A stretch of 64,000 bases of DNA from Syntrophobacteraceae bacterium (GTDB taxonomy: Bacteria; Desulfobacterota; Syntrophobacteria; Syntrophobacterales; Syntrophobacteraceae), in the NCBI GenBank assembly GCA_025453975.1, contig JALOPI010000015.1, positions 18,230-82,229 on the forward strand, read 5' to 3'. The notes under the pieces were generated by a model that made no database searches, had not been told where the DNA came from, and was given only the letters and a program-made list of their open reading frames with translations. Below, piece by piece: positions 41,777 through 50,076 of this stretch; positions within the stretch are counted from its first letter, which is position 1, and each line of letters begins with the position of its first letter. Made by a program: the position numbers and the translations under genes.

Positions 41777-41936
41777 GCATTCTCCTCGTAGCCTGAAGAG
41801 CGGCTTAAGGGCGGTCCGGGCGGGCAAGGGCCCCCAGCGAGCCGGAAGCTCCAGCCTGGGAACGAAGAGGCAGCCTTCATCCCCGCCCGAATCCATGCGG
41901 TTCCTGGAATCTCACGACAACCCACAAGGCATGGCA

Positions 41937-42185
41937 TCACGCCTCGAAGTTTTTGATGAACTGGGAAATCTGAACGCCGAGGTAGACGCACTTGACCCCA
42001 TTGAGGCAGTCCTCGGCATCCTTGGCCTCCAGGTGTGTCGTCAGGGAATGGCTTCCTTTCTTGAGCCCCACGATCCACGCATCCTTGGAATGGTCAAAGT
42101 CGAGGCTGAGAAAGAGTCCGTGGGTCCCGATCTCGGGGTGCATCTCCAGAAGCTTTCTTTCCAGATCCTTCGTTTGCACGCTCAT
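41937..42185 (-). CDS. Small hypothetical protein
   Basis: 82 aa from the ATG at 42185, which has GAGGAG 6-11 bases upstream. It contains one His/Asp-rich segment (LSLDFDHSKDAWIVGLKKGSHSLTTHLEAKDAEDC) and ends with a hydrophobic helix. I do not recognise the family. Lies 160 bp upstream of ridA on the same strand; the AT-rich stretch 42230-42300 upstream would hold its promoter. Confidence 0.55.
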   Translation of the reverse strand: MSVQTKDLERKLLEMHPEIGTHGLFLSLDFDHSKDAWIVGLKKGSHSLTTHLEAKDAEDCLNGVKCVYLGVQISQFIKNFEA

Positions 42186-42311
42186 GGCAGTCTCCTCGGT
42201 GTGGGTCCAAAAGGCCCTCATCCATTTATGTGAATCCCATCAGTCACTATAATCATTTTAGAGTGCAAACCAGTCAAATCCTTGTTGCCATGATACGATT
42301 AAGCCCCTATT

Positions 42312-43610
42312 ATGCCGCTCGAATTCCGGAGATTCTTCAATGGCTTGGGAAGCTCTGCCGTTTCGCCCCGCAGGGTGGGACCGAACATCCGGGAAGCAGA
42401 TTTGGGCACACCGACTCCACTCAAAATCCTCATGTATTCCCATGACACCTTTGGCCTCGGCCATATCCGCCGATGTCTGGCCATTGCCCTGAGCCTGCGG
42501 AAATGCCCCGCCAACGTGCTGATCCTCACGGGCTCGGTCCTCGCGGGGCGCTTCAAGATCCCCCGACGCATCGACTTCGTGCGCATCCCGGGCATGATCA
42601 AGGTGACCAACGAACAGTACCTTCCCCTTTCCATGAAGCTCGACGCCACGGAAGTGCTCGAGATTCGGAAGGGGATCATCCTGGCCACCGCCATGGCCTT
42701 CAAGCCCGATTTTTTCATCGTGGACAAGGCCCCCCTCGGGCTGAAGCGGGAAGTGGCCGAAACTCTCCACTGGCTGCGCAGCGATTTCCCTTCCTGCCGC
42801 TCCATTCTGGGACTGCGGGACATCATGGACAGCGCCGACGTCACCATCCAGGAATGGGAGGAAAAAGGCATCTACGACGCCATGGAGCAATATTACGACG
42901 AGATCTGGGTTTACGGTCGCCAGGATTTCTACGATCCCATCCATGAATACCGGATCCCGCCCCAGGTGGCCTCGAAGATCCATTTCACAGGCTACATCCC
43001 CCGAAAGGTTCCGACTCCCGAGGACATTCGCTCCACACGGGGCGAGCTGGGAATTCCCAACGACGAAAAGCTGATCCTCGTCACCATCGGGGGAGGCGGC
43101 GACGGGCACCCCGTGCTGAAGACCTTCCTCAAGGCGTTCCATCCCTCGGAGGGCGGCATTCCCGAAAGGACCCGCGTGGTCCTGGTGACCGGGCCGTTCA
43201 TCTCTTCCCGGGACTATCAGGATGTTTTCGAGACGGCCCGTTCCCTCGGCTTCACCACCCTCAAGTTCCACCGGTTCATGGAAAGTCTCATCGGCGCCGC
43301 ACAGCTGGTGGTGAGCATGGGCGGCTACAACACCGTCTGCGAGATCGTGAGCCAGGCCAAGCCTTTTCTGATTCTGCCTCGAACGGTCCCCCGTGAAGAG
43401 CAGCTCATCCGGGCCCAGATGCTTTGCTCCCAGGGATTCTGCGACTATCTCCACCCCAACGAGATCACCCCCCGGAATCTCCGCGCCCGGGTGCTCGCCA
43501 TGCTCAGGAATGGCTCCGCCTACCGCAAGAAGATGGCATCCTTCCCCTTCACCGGCCTGGATGTCATTCGCCAGCGCATCCTGGAATGCCAAAGGGAATG
43601 CGTCGAGTGA
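42312..43610 (+). CDS. GT28/MurG-like glycosyltransferase
   Basis: Up to 432 aa; the conserved part starts near LKILMYSHDTFGLGHIRRCLAIA, so the true start may be somewhat later. The C-terminal half has the GT-B donor motif LVVSMGGYNTVCEI..AKPFLILPR. The family glycosylates lipid or polysaccharide acceptors. Its stop overlaps the GTG start of the next glycosyltransferase by 4 bp. The three glycosyltransferases to 45984 form one translationally coupled operon. Confidence 0.8.
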   Translation: MPLEFRRFFNGLGSSAVSPRRVGPNIREADLGTPTPLKILMYSHDTFGLGHIRRCLAIALSLRKCPANVLILTGSVLAGRFKIPRRIDFVRIPGMIKVTNEQYLPLSMKLDATEVLEIRKGIILATAMAFKPDFFIVDKAPLGLKREVAETLHWLRSDFPSCRSILGLRDIMDSADVTIQEWEEKGIYDAMEQYYDEIWVYGRQDFYDPIHEYRIPPQVASKIHFTGYIPRKVPTPEDIRSTRGELGIPNDEKLILVTIGGGGDGHPVLKTFLKAFHPSEGGIPERTRVVLVTGPFISSRDYQDVFETARSLGFTTLKFHRFMESLIGAAQLVVSMGGYNTVCEIVSQAKPFLILPRTVPREEQLIRAQMLCSQGFCDYLHPNEITPRNLRARVLAMLRNGSAYRKKMASFPFTGLDVIRQRILECQRECVE

Positions 43611-44857
43611 GGGGCGGAGAATCCCGACTCGGGATGATCTTGAAAGGATACCCCCGCATCTCCGAAAGCTTCATCAGCTCGGAGATCCTCCTGCTCGAGA
43701 AGCTCGGCATCCCCATCAGCATCTTCTCCATCCGGCAGCCCCGGGAGGATTTTTCCCACGGACACGTGTCCCGTATCCGGGCGGACGTGACGTACCTTCC
43801 GGAATACGTGCTGCCCCAATGGCGCACACTGCTCGAGACCAACGGCGCCCTCTGGCGGAGACTCGGCTCCCACTACCCCCGATGCGCCCTGAGGGCGGTC
43901 TCGAGAAGCTGGGAGCGCCGGGGCCTGGCCACCCTGCGCCATTTCCTCCAGGCGGGACACCTGGCCCAGGTCAGGCTGCGTGACTCCGCCGTCACCCATC
44001 TCCACGCCCACTTCTGCCACACCCCGACCTCGGTGGCCCTGTTCGCATCGGAGCTCACCGGGCTCCCCTTCAGCTTCACGGCCCACGCCAAGGACATCTA
44101 CACGTCCGAGGAGGGGCAGCTGGCCCGCAAGATCGCCCGGGCCCGATTCGTGGTGACCTGCACGCGCCACAACGCCGATCACCTGGCCCGCATCGCGCTC
44201 CTGTTCGGGGCATCCACGCCGATCCACACCATCTACCATGGGATCGATGTGGACTTCTTTTCCTTCGGCACCACTCCGCCCCGCCACGGACCGCCCCGCA
44301 TCCTTTCGGTGGGGCGGCTCGTGGCCAAGAAGGGCTACGACGATCTGCTCCGAGCCCTGGCCATTCTCGACCAGGCCGGCCTCGATTTCCACTTCACGCA
44401 CATCGGAAGTGGAGAGCGGGAGATGGAGATCCGGCGGCTCATCGAGCACCTGGGTCTGGGCCGGCGGGTGAGCCTCCTGGGGACCCTTCGCCACGACGAG
44501 GTCCTCGCCCACTACCGCCAGTCCCAATGCGTGGCCCTGGCGTGCAAGGTGGCGGAGGACGGCGATCGCGACGGCATCCCCAACGTGCTCATCGAGGCCA
44601 TGGCCGTGGGAGTGCCCGTGGTCTCGACGCGGGTTTCGGCCATCCCCGAGCTGGTGGAGGATGGCGTGACGGGCTTCCTGGTGGAGCCGGGCCGGCCCGG
44701 GGCCCTGGCGCGCGCCATGACCCGGGTGTTGACCCGCCCGGATGACCTGGGCGGAGTCCTCGGCCGCGCCCGCGGCAGGGTGGAGCGGGACTTCGACCAG
44801 AAGCGCTGCATCCAGCGGCTCTTCACGCTGCTTTCGGACGCACTGAAACAGCCGTGA
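43607..44857 (+). CDS. GT4-family glycosyltransferase
   Basis: 416 aa from the GTG at 43607, which overlaps the previous stop codon as GTGA. The GT-B C-terminal domain is complete: ILSVGRLVAKKGYDDLLRAL, GLDFHFTHIGSGERE, VSLLGTLRHDEV, GIPNVLIEAMAVGVPVVSTRVSAIPELV. N-terminal features such as YPRISESFISSEI and HLHAHFCHTPTSVAL match colanic-acid/lipopolysaccharide-type transferases. The specific linkage made is unknown. Second of three coupled transferases. Confidence 0.88.
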   Translation: MRGGESRLGMILKGYPRISESFISSEILLLEKLGIPISIFSIRQPREDFSHGHVSRIRADVTYLPEYVLPQWRTLLETNGALWRRLGSHYPRCALRAVSRSWERRGLATLRHFLQAGHLAQVRLRDSAVTHLHAHFCHTPTSVALFASELTGLPFSFTAHAKDIYTSEEGQLARKIARARFVVTCTRHNADHLARIALLFGASTPIHTIYHGIDVDFFSFGTTPPRHGPPRILSVGRLVAKKGYDDLLRALAILDQAGLDFHFTHIGSGEREMEIRRLIEHLGLGRRVSLLGTLRHDEVLAHYRQSQCVALACKVAEDGDRDGIPNVLIEAMAVGVPVVSTRVSAIPELVEDGVTGFLVEPGRPGALARAMTRVLTRPDDLGGVLGRARGRVERDFDQKRCIQRLFTLLSDALKQP

Positions 44858-45984
44858 GAATCGCCCTCTACTGCCCCAACAAGCCCCTGAATCACCCGCA
44901 CCCCTCGGGGGACCTGGTGATCGCCCAGGGCATCCACCTGGCCCTCAATCGCCTGGGACACGACTGCCGGGAGATCGTCCGGTTCCGCTCCCGCTGGTTC
45001 TGGAAAGACGGCTCCGGCTGGGCCGGCGCGGCCCGGGCCTGGCTCCAGGCCTGGCCGGCGGCTCACGCCTTCAAGCCTCAAATCTGGATGACCTACCACA
45101 CCTACTACAAATCGCCGGACGTCATCGGGCCCTGGATCTCCCGTCTTCTGCGCATTCCGTATGTCATCTTCCAGCCCATGTACGCCACCCGTCGACGCCG
45201 GAGCGCCTCCACCTCGCCGGGGTTCCGTCTGAACCGATGGGCGATCCTCCGGGCCCACCACGTCTTTTCCAACAACCTCCGGGATCTGGAGGCGCTCCGG
45301 CGCATCCTCCCGGAGCATCGGATCACGTATCTGCCCCCCGGCATCTGGCCTGAACAGTTCCCAATGAGCCCCGAGGCCGCCCATGAGGCTCGTCAGCAGT
45401 TCGGCATCCCTCCCCGGCGCTTTTTGATCCTGACGGCGGCCCGGTGGCGCGAGGGCGTGAAGACCGAAAGCTTCCTCTACCTCCTCAAGGCACTGGCGAA
45501 GCTCCGGGAGGATCTTCAGTCGTTCACGCTGCTGGTGATCGGAGACGGCCCCATGGAGCCGCTGCTTCGGAAGAGAGCCGCCATGGAGCTTCCCGGCCAG
45601 GCGGTCTTCGCGGGGAGGATCCCCAGGGAATCCATGTATCGGCTCTATTCGGCGGCCGATGTGTTCGCTTTTCCTGGAATCGGTGAATCACTGGGGATGG
45701 TGTTTCTCGAGGCGCAGTCCTGCGGACTCCCCGTGGTGGCCCTGGCTGCGGCGGGGGTCCCCCAGGTGGTCGTCGACGGGGCGACCGGCATCCTGGTGCC
45801 GCCTGATGATGGTCACGCCATGGCCCGGGCTCTCCGTCTCCTGGCGGCCGACCCCGCGCTCCGGCGCATGATGGGGCAAGGGGGAGCCCGTTTCGTCCGG
45901 GAGGAGCGCAACCTTCACCGCAACACCCTGCAGCTTTCCCAAAAGCTGGTCGGCCTCGCGGAGGGGATCCCCAGGGGCGCATGA
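44854..45984 (+). CDS. GT4-family glycosyltransferase
   Basis: 376 aa, GTG start at 44854 with a 4-bp GTGA overlap with the preceding gene. GT-B donor-binding region: LTAARWREGVKTESFLYLLKAL, LVIGDGPMEPLL, VFAGRIPRESMYRLYSAADVFAFPG, GESLGMVFLEAQSCGLPVVAL. It likely acts on the same cell-surface polysaccharide or glycolipid as its two partners. No polymerase or flippase genes are in view. Confidence 0.87.
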   Translation: MRIALYCPNKPLNHPHPSGDLVIAQGIHLALNRLGHDCREIVRFRSRWFWKDGSGWAGAARAWLQAWPAAHAFKPQIWMTYHTYYKSPDVIGPWISRLLRIPYVIFQPMYATRRRRSASTSPGFRLNRWAILRAHHVFSNNLRDLEALRRILPEHRITYLPPGIWPEQFPMSPEAAHEARQQFGIPPRRFLILTAARWREGVKTESFLYLLKALAKLREDLQSFTLLVIGDGPMEPLLRKRAAMELPGQAVFAGRIPRESMYRLYSAADVFAFPGIGESLGMVFLEAQSCGLPVVALAAAGVPQVVVDGATGILVPPDDGHAMARALRLLAADPALRRMMGQGGARFVREERNLHRNTLQLSQKLVGLAEGIPRGA

Positions 45985-46289
45985 GCATGGCGCACGCGGC
46001 GCCCGCCGTCGGGATTCGACTTTCGAGCTGCGCCGATTCGGAGCCGCCCTCCCCCCCTCGGGGAAAAGATCAGGGTGAGGAACGGTCGACGTCCCGGACC
46101 CCCTCACCCCGAGCCTCGCCCCTCAGCGGGGGGAGGGGGGGGGCATCAGGGCCTCCGAGCAACATCCGACGATGCCATGAAACCCTCCTCCGTTGAGCGT
46201 TCCTTCCAGCCTGACCCCGCGCCGCTTCGCAGCCCAGGGCCAGCATGCCCAGGTCCATGCTGCTCCCAAAAGATGACCGCTCCCTCAGG
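45985..46289. other. Intergenic region, no gene recognised
   Basis: 305 bp between convergent genes (glycosyltransferase and histidine kinase). It contains a strongly G-rich run around 46125-46145 but no open frame with coding character and no clear terminator hairpin. Confidence 0.5.
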
Positions 46290-47858
46290 TCAGCCCCTGT
46301 CCCTCTGTTCAAGGACAGGAAGCTGGATGCTGAAAACCGTTCCCTGCCCGGGCTCGCTTTCAGCCGTGATGGCTCCCTTGTGGCGGTCGATGATGCCGTA
46401 GACCACCGACAATCCGAGCCCAAGCCCTTTACCCTCCTGTTTGGTGCTGAAAAAAGGATCGAAGATCTTGGGCAGGTTCTCCCTGGAGATGCCGCGCCCC
46501 GTGTCGGCCACCTTGATCTCCACCATGCGGCTTCCCGGATTGCGGATGCTCTCCACGGTGATGCTTCCGCCGTCGGGCATGGCGTCCGCCGCATTGAACA
46601 CCAGGTTGAGCACGCACTGCTGGAGCTGATTGAAGTCCCCGAGAACCTTGGGAGCGGCGGGGCTCAAATGCTTCTGAATCTGGATGTTGCTCATCATGAG
46701 CTTGTGGCTGCTGAGCATGATGCTCTTCTCCAGGACTCCGTTGACGTCCACCTCGCTGAACTCCAGCTTGGATTTCCGCGAGAAGGCCAGCAGGTTGGAG
46801 ACGATCTCCGAGGATCGCTGCACCTCGCTCCCCATGATGTCCAGGTACTTCCTGAACTTCTGAATCTCCTCGGGGGAAGGGACGTTCCTCCCCAGAAGCT
46901 TGGACATGAGCCGAATGTAGTTCAGAACCCCCGCCAGCGGATTGTTGATCTCATGAACCACGCTGGCCGCCAGCTTTCCGAGGGAAACCATCTTGTCCTG
47001 GTGCAGGTACTTGACCTGATCGATGAACTGCTGCTTCAGCCTCTTGATGGTCGTCAGATCCCGAAAGAACACCACCACACCGATGTCCTCGTTCTTCTGG
47101 AACAGCACCTGGGCCGAAAGACGCACGGGAATCTTCTTGCCTCTTCTCGAGATGAGCGTGCACTCGGAGAGGAACAGCTTGTCCTCCCCGCCCAGGTCGT
47201 CACTGCACAGCTGATCCTGGAAAGTCTCCCAGCCCTCGGACGAAAAGAGCTGGTACAGGAACATCCTGCCGATCACCATCCCTTTGGAATATTCGAGCAT
47301 TTGTTCCATGCTCTTGTTGAAAATGATGATCCTGCGATCGTAGTCGCACCCGACGATGCCGTCGATGGAGCTTTCAATGAGCTTCTTCTGGAACTTGAAC
47401 GTTTTTTCCAGGGCTTCGCTGGTGTCCAGCCATTTTTCCTCGATGAGCTCCGTGTAACGCTGCAGTTTCTTCAGATCCAGGTAGCGCTGCCGGGCCCGCT
47501 CCACCGCCGCCGTCAAAGCAGCGTCCTGGATGGGCTTGCCGATGAAATCCGCGGCATTGAGCCGAAATGCCTTCAGGATGTTATCGACCTGAGCGTGCAC
47601 CGTCGCGACAACCACCTCGCTGTGAGGACATTCACTTTTGATCCTCTCCAATACGTCCATCCCATCCATGTCGGGCAGCCTGACAGCCGTAATGACGATC
47701 TGGGGAAGCCAGTCGCGGCATAAGCGCAGGCCCTGGGCTCCAGTTTCCGCTGTCAATACCGTACAGGCGTGGCTCCCCAGGATCTGTGTCATCTGATCGG
47801 TGCTTTCACGGTCGGCATCGATCAACAACACTTTCCAATGCGGCTCGGTGGTGTGCAT
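46290..47858 (-). CDS. Hybrid-type sensor histidine kinase (receiver-PAS-HisKA)
   Basis: 522 aa from the ATG at 47858. Domains in order: an N-terminal receiver-like domain (LLIDADRESTDQM..QIVITAVRLPDMDGMDVL..DFIGKPIQD), a coiled-coil linker, a PAS domain (ESSIDGIVGCDYDRRIIIFNKSM), HisKA with the phospho-His in VVHEINNPLAGVLNY, and HATPase_c with N-box LVFNAADAMPDGG and G boxes DTGRGIS and GKGLGLGLSVVYG. The receiver Asp appears substituted in TAVRLPD, so it may be a non-phosphorylatable receiver. Soluble, no membrane segment. Confidence 0.88.
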   Translation of the reverse strand: MHTTEPHWKVLLIDADRESTDQMTQILGSHACTVLTAETGAQGLRLCRDWLPQIVITAVRLPDMDGMDVLERIKSECPHSEVVVATVHAQVDNILKAFRLNAADFIGKPIQDAALTAAVERARQRYLDLKKLQRYTELIEEKWLDTSEALEKTFKFQKKLIESSIDGIVGCDYDRRIIIFNKSMEQMLEYSKGMVIGRMFLYQLFSSEGWETFQDQLCSDDLGGEDKLFLSECTLISRRGKKIPVRLSAQVLFQKNEDIGVVVFFRDLTTIKRLKQQFIDQVKYLHQDKMVSLGKLAASVVHEINNPLAGVLNYIRLMSKLLGRNVPSPEEIQKFRKYLDIMGSEVQRSSEIVSNLLAFSRKSKLEFSEVDVNGVLEKSIMLSSHKLMMSNIQIQKHLSPAAPKVLGDFNQLQQCVLNLVFNAADAMPDGGSITVESIRNPGSRMVEIKVADTGRGISRENLPKIFDPFFSTKQEGKGLGLGLSVVYGIIDRHKGAITAESEPGQGTVFSIQLPVLEQRDRG

Positions 47859-48010
47859 GGTCTTGATTTCCCTCGTCCCTCGGCTGACCCACGGGGCACG
47901 GCCCAAACCGGGACGCGAGGCGTCCGGCTCGGCCATCCATCGGCGGCATCTGGGGTGCATCCTCTCAGAAACGCTCCCGGAAGTCCACATGGACGAAAGC
48001 TTTAACCCCT

Positions 48011-48583
48011 TCAGCGCGACTTCAGGAAAAGATCGCTGGCCATGTGCCACAGCATCAGGTCGCGACATGCGGGGCAGAAGAAGGAGAACTTGCGGTCGGC
48101 GCATTCGACCCCGACGGAGTAGTGCATCAGGCAGTCAGGGTCCGAGCAGTGTCTCAGCCCGAAGGTGTGGCCGAGCTCATGGAGACATTCCTTTTCCAGG
48201 CGGCTCACCAGCGGGGGGCACCCGCGGGCATCGACGGCGGCGCCGTCGCCCCGCAGCCTGTAAGAGGACACGACGGCTCCGCGTCCACTGAACTGGGCCT
48301 CCCCAAAAACATAGGAGAAGATGGGGCTGAAAAGATCCACGGCGGTGACCCCAAGGATCTTCAGACCGCCGGGAGGGCATGTGCCGATGAGCTCTTTCAG
48401 GATGACATTGGAATTGTACTGCTGCCGCACGGGATCCAGGGCAAAGCCCGGAATCCCCCGATCGTCCTCGATGTGGATCGGCAGACCGAAAAGCTCCTGG
48501 ATGGACTCGGCCACGTCCCCGAGGTGCTCGAGGATCTCTCCCCCGAAGGGGACGATGACAATGGAGTGACCGGGCCGGTTCAT
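48011..48583 (-). CDS. amzA: Archaemetzincin-family metalloprotease
   Basis: 190 aa. It has the full archaemetzincin zinc signature: HELGHTFGLRHC (His135, Glu136, His139, His145), C..DC, a Met-turn M near 153, and a C-terminal CPAC. The N-terminal half has the LFGLPIHI and YNSNVILKEL strands of the family. Predicted Zn-dependent peptidase, cytoplasmic (no signal peptide). Archaemetzincins are common in archaea and scattered in bacteria. Overlaps the sigma-54 regulator gene by 4 bp, so the two are translationally coupled; substrate unknown. Confidence 0.93.
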   Translation of the reverse strand: MNRPGHSIVIVPFGGEILEHLGDVAESIQELFGLPIHIEDDRGIPGFALDPVRQQYNSNVILKELIGTCPPGGLKILGVTAVDLFSPIFSYVFGEAQFSGRGAVVSSYRLRGDGAAVDARGCPPLVSRLEKECLHELGHTFGLRHCSDPDCLMHYSVGVECADRKFSFFCPACRDLMLWHMASDLFLKSR

Positions 48584-49935
48584 GCCGTTCGAGTGTCGTT
48601 CCTCAGGTTGAGCTTCTTGATTTTCTTGTGCAGCGTCGTGCGGTCGATCCCCAGGATTCGGGCCGTTTTAGCGATGTTCCACTGCTGCCGGGAAAGCATC
48701 CTCTCGATGTGCCGCCGCTCCACGGACTCCAGGGTCTCGCTCTCTTCGCCCGTCGCGACCTCGGGCCTGCAGAAAGGGAGATGCTCGGGACCGATTTCCG
48801 AGCCCTGTCCAATGACCACGGCCCGCTCGATGACATTCTCCAGCTCGCGCACATTGCCCGCCCACTGGTAGTCCAGCATCATGCCGAGGGCGGCCTCGCG
48901 CACCCGCTCGAATTTCTTGTTGAACTCCAGGTTGTATTTGGCCATGAAATGAGCCACCAGCAGCGGAATGTCCTCCCGACGCTCCCTCAGGGGCGGCAGG
49001 TGGATGTTGACGACATTCAGCCGGTAGTAGAGATCGCTCCGGAAAGTCCCCTGCTCCACCATCCGGAGCAGGTCACGATTGGTGGCGGTGATGAGCCGCA
49101 CGTCCACCTCGATGAGGTCGCTCCCGCCAAGACGCCGGAAGCTTCTCTCCTGAAGCACCCGGAGCAGCTTCACCTGGGTCTTCATGTTGATTTCCCCGAT
49201 CTCGTCGAGGAAAAGCGTCCCCGAGTGGGCCAGCTCGAATCGCCCTTTCTTGGTGCGATCGGCACCGGTGAACGCTCCCTTTTCATAACCGAACAGCTCG
49301 CTTTCGAGAAGCGTGTCCGGCAGCGCGCTGCAGCTCACGGCAATGAACGGGCTGTAGCGCCGGGAGCTGTTGGTGTGGATGGCGCGGGCCACCAGCTCCT
49401 TGCCCGTTCCCGTCTCTCCCGTGATGAGCACCGTGGCGCTGGTGTCGGCCACCGTGCCGATGAGCTCGAAGACCGCCTGCATGGGAGCGCTCTTGCCGAC
49501 GATGTTCTCGTACTCGTACTGCTCCGTGAGCCGCTTGCGCAGCAGCATGTTCTCGCTCACCAGCTGCTGGTGCTCCACGATGCGCTTGAGCAGCAGGGTC
49601 AGCTCCTGCACATCGAAGGGCTTGACGATGTAGTCGTAGGCCCCCTCCTTCATGGCCTGAACGGAGCTGGCGACGGAAGCGTAGGCCGTCATCATGATGA
49701 CCGTGGTATGGGGAGCCAGCCTCCTGGCTTCCCGGAGCACTTCCACCCCGTCCATGCCGGGCATCTTGAGGTCCAGGAGCATGATGTCCCATGGCTCCTT
49801 GCTCATGGCCTCCAGAGCGGCGGGGCCATCTTCCACCGCGTGGGTCAGGTAGTTTTCCTCCTTGAGCCATTCCGTCAGCGAGAGCCGAATCAGGGGCTCA
49901 TCGTCCACGATCAGGATTCTTGCATCCGCTTTCAT
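48580..49935 (-). CDS. NtrC-family sigma-54-dependent response regulator
   Basis: 451 aa. Receiver domain with phospho-acceptor Asp55 ([13 protein letters not shown]) and Lys (YIVKPFD), AAA+ domain with Walker A GETGTGKE, the sigma-54-contacting GAFTGAD loop, Walker B and an Fis-type helix-turn-helix ([21 protein letters not shown]). It would be phosphorylated by one of the two neighbouring kinases and activate sigma-54 promoters. Its start overlaps nothing; its end overlaps amzA by 4 bp. Confidence 0.95.
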   Translation of the reverse strand: MKADARILIVDDEPLIRLSLTEWLKEENYLTHAVEDGPAALEAMSKEPWDIMLLDLKMPGMDGVEVLREARRLAPHTTVIMMTAYASVASSVQAMKEGAYDYIVKPFDVQELTLLLKRIVEHQQLVSENMLLRKRLTEQYEYENIVGKSAPMQAVFELIGTVADTSATVLITGETGTGKELVARAIHTNSSRRYSPFIAVSCSALPDTLLESELFGYEKGAFTGADRTKKGRFELAHSGTLFLDEIGEINMKTQVKLLRVLQERSFRRLGGSDLIEVDVRLITATNRDLLRMVEQGTFRSDLYYRLNVVNIHLPPLRERREDIPLLVAHFMAKYNLEFNKKFERVREAALGMMLDYQWAGNVRELENVIERAVVIGQGSEIGPEHLPFCRPEVATGEESETLESVERRHIERMLSRQQWNIAKTARILGIDRTTLHKKIKKLNLRNDTRTA

Positions 49936-50076
49936 GAGCTTCTTTCCGGGTCAGGTTGATCCAAGGGCACACATCCCGTCGGTGTCGGCCTCGAAAGGCC
50001 AGGGACGCCTCTTCCCGCGGTCCGGGCCAAGTGACCGCCACCCGGCCGCCGCTTGACAGCCAGGGCTTCAGGAGGC

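Noticed and set aside
46110..46145. G-rich run that could form a quadruplex
   Set aside because: Interrupted G tracts without four regular runs on one strand over a short span; could not support a structure.
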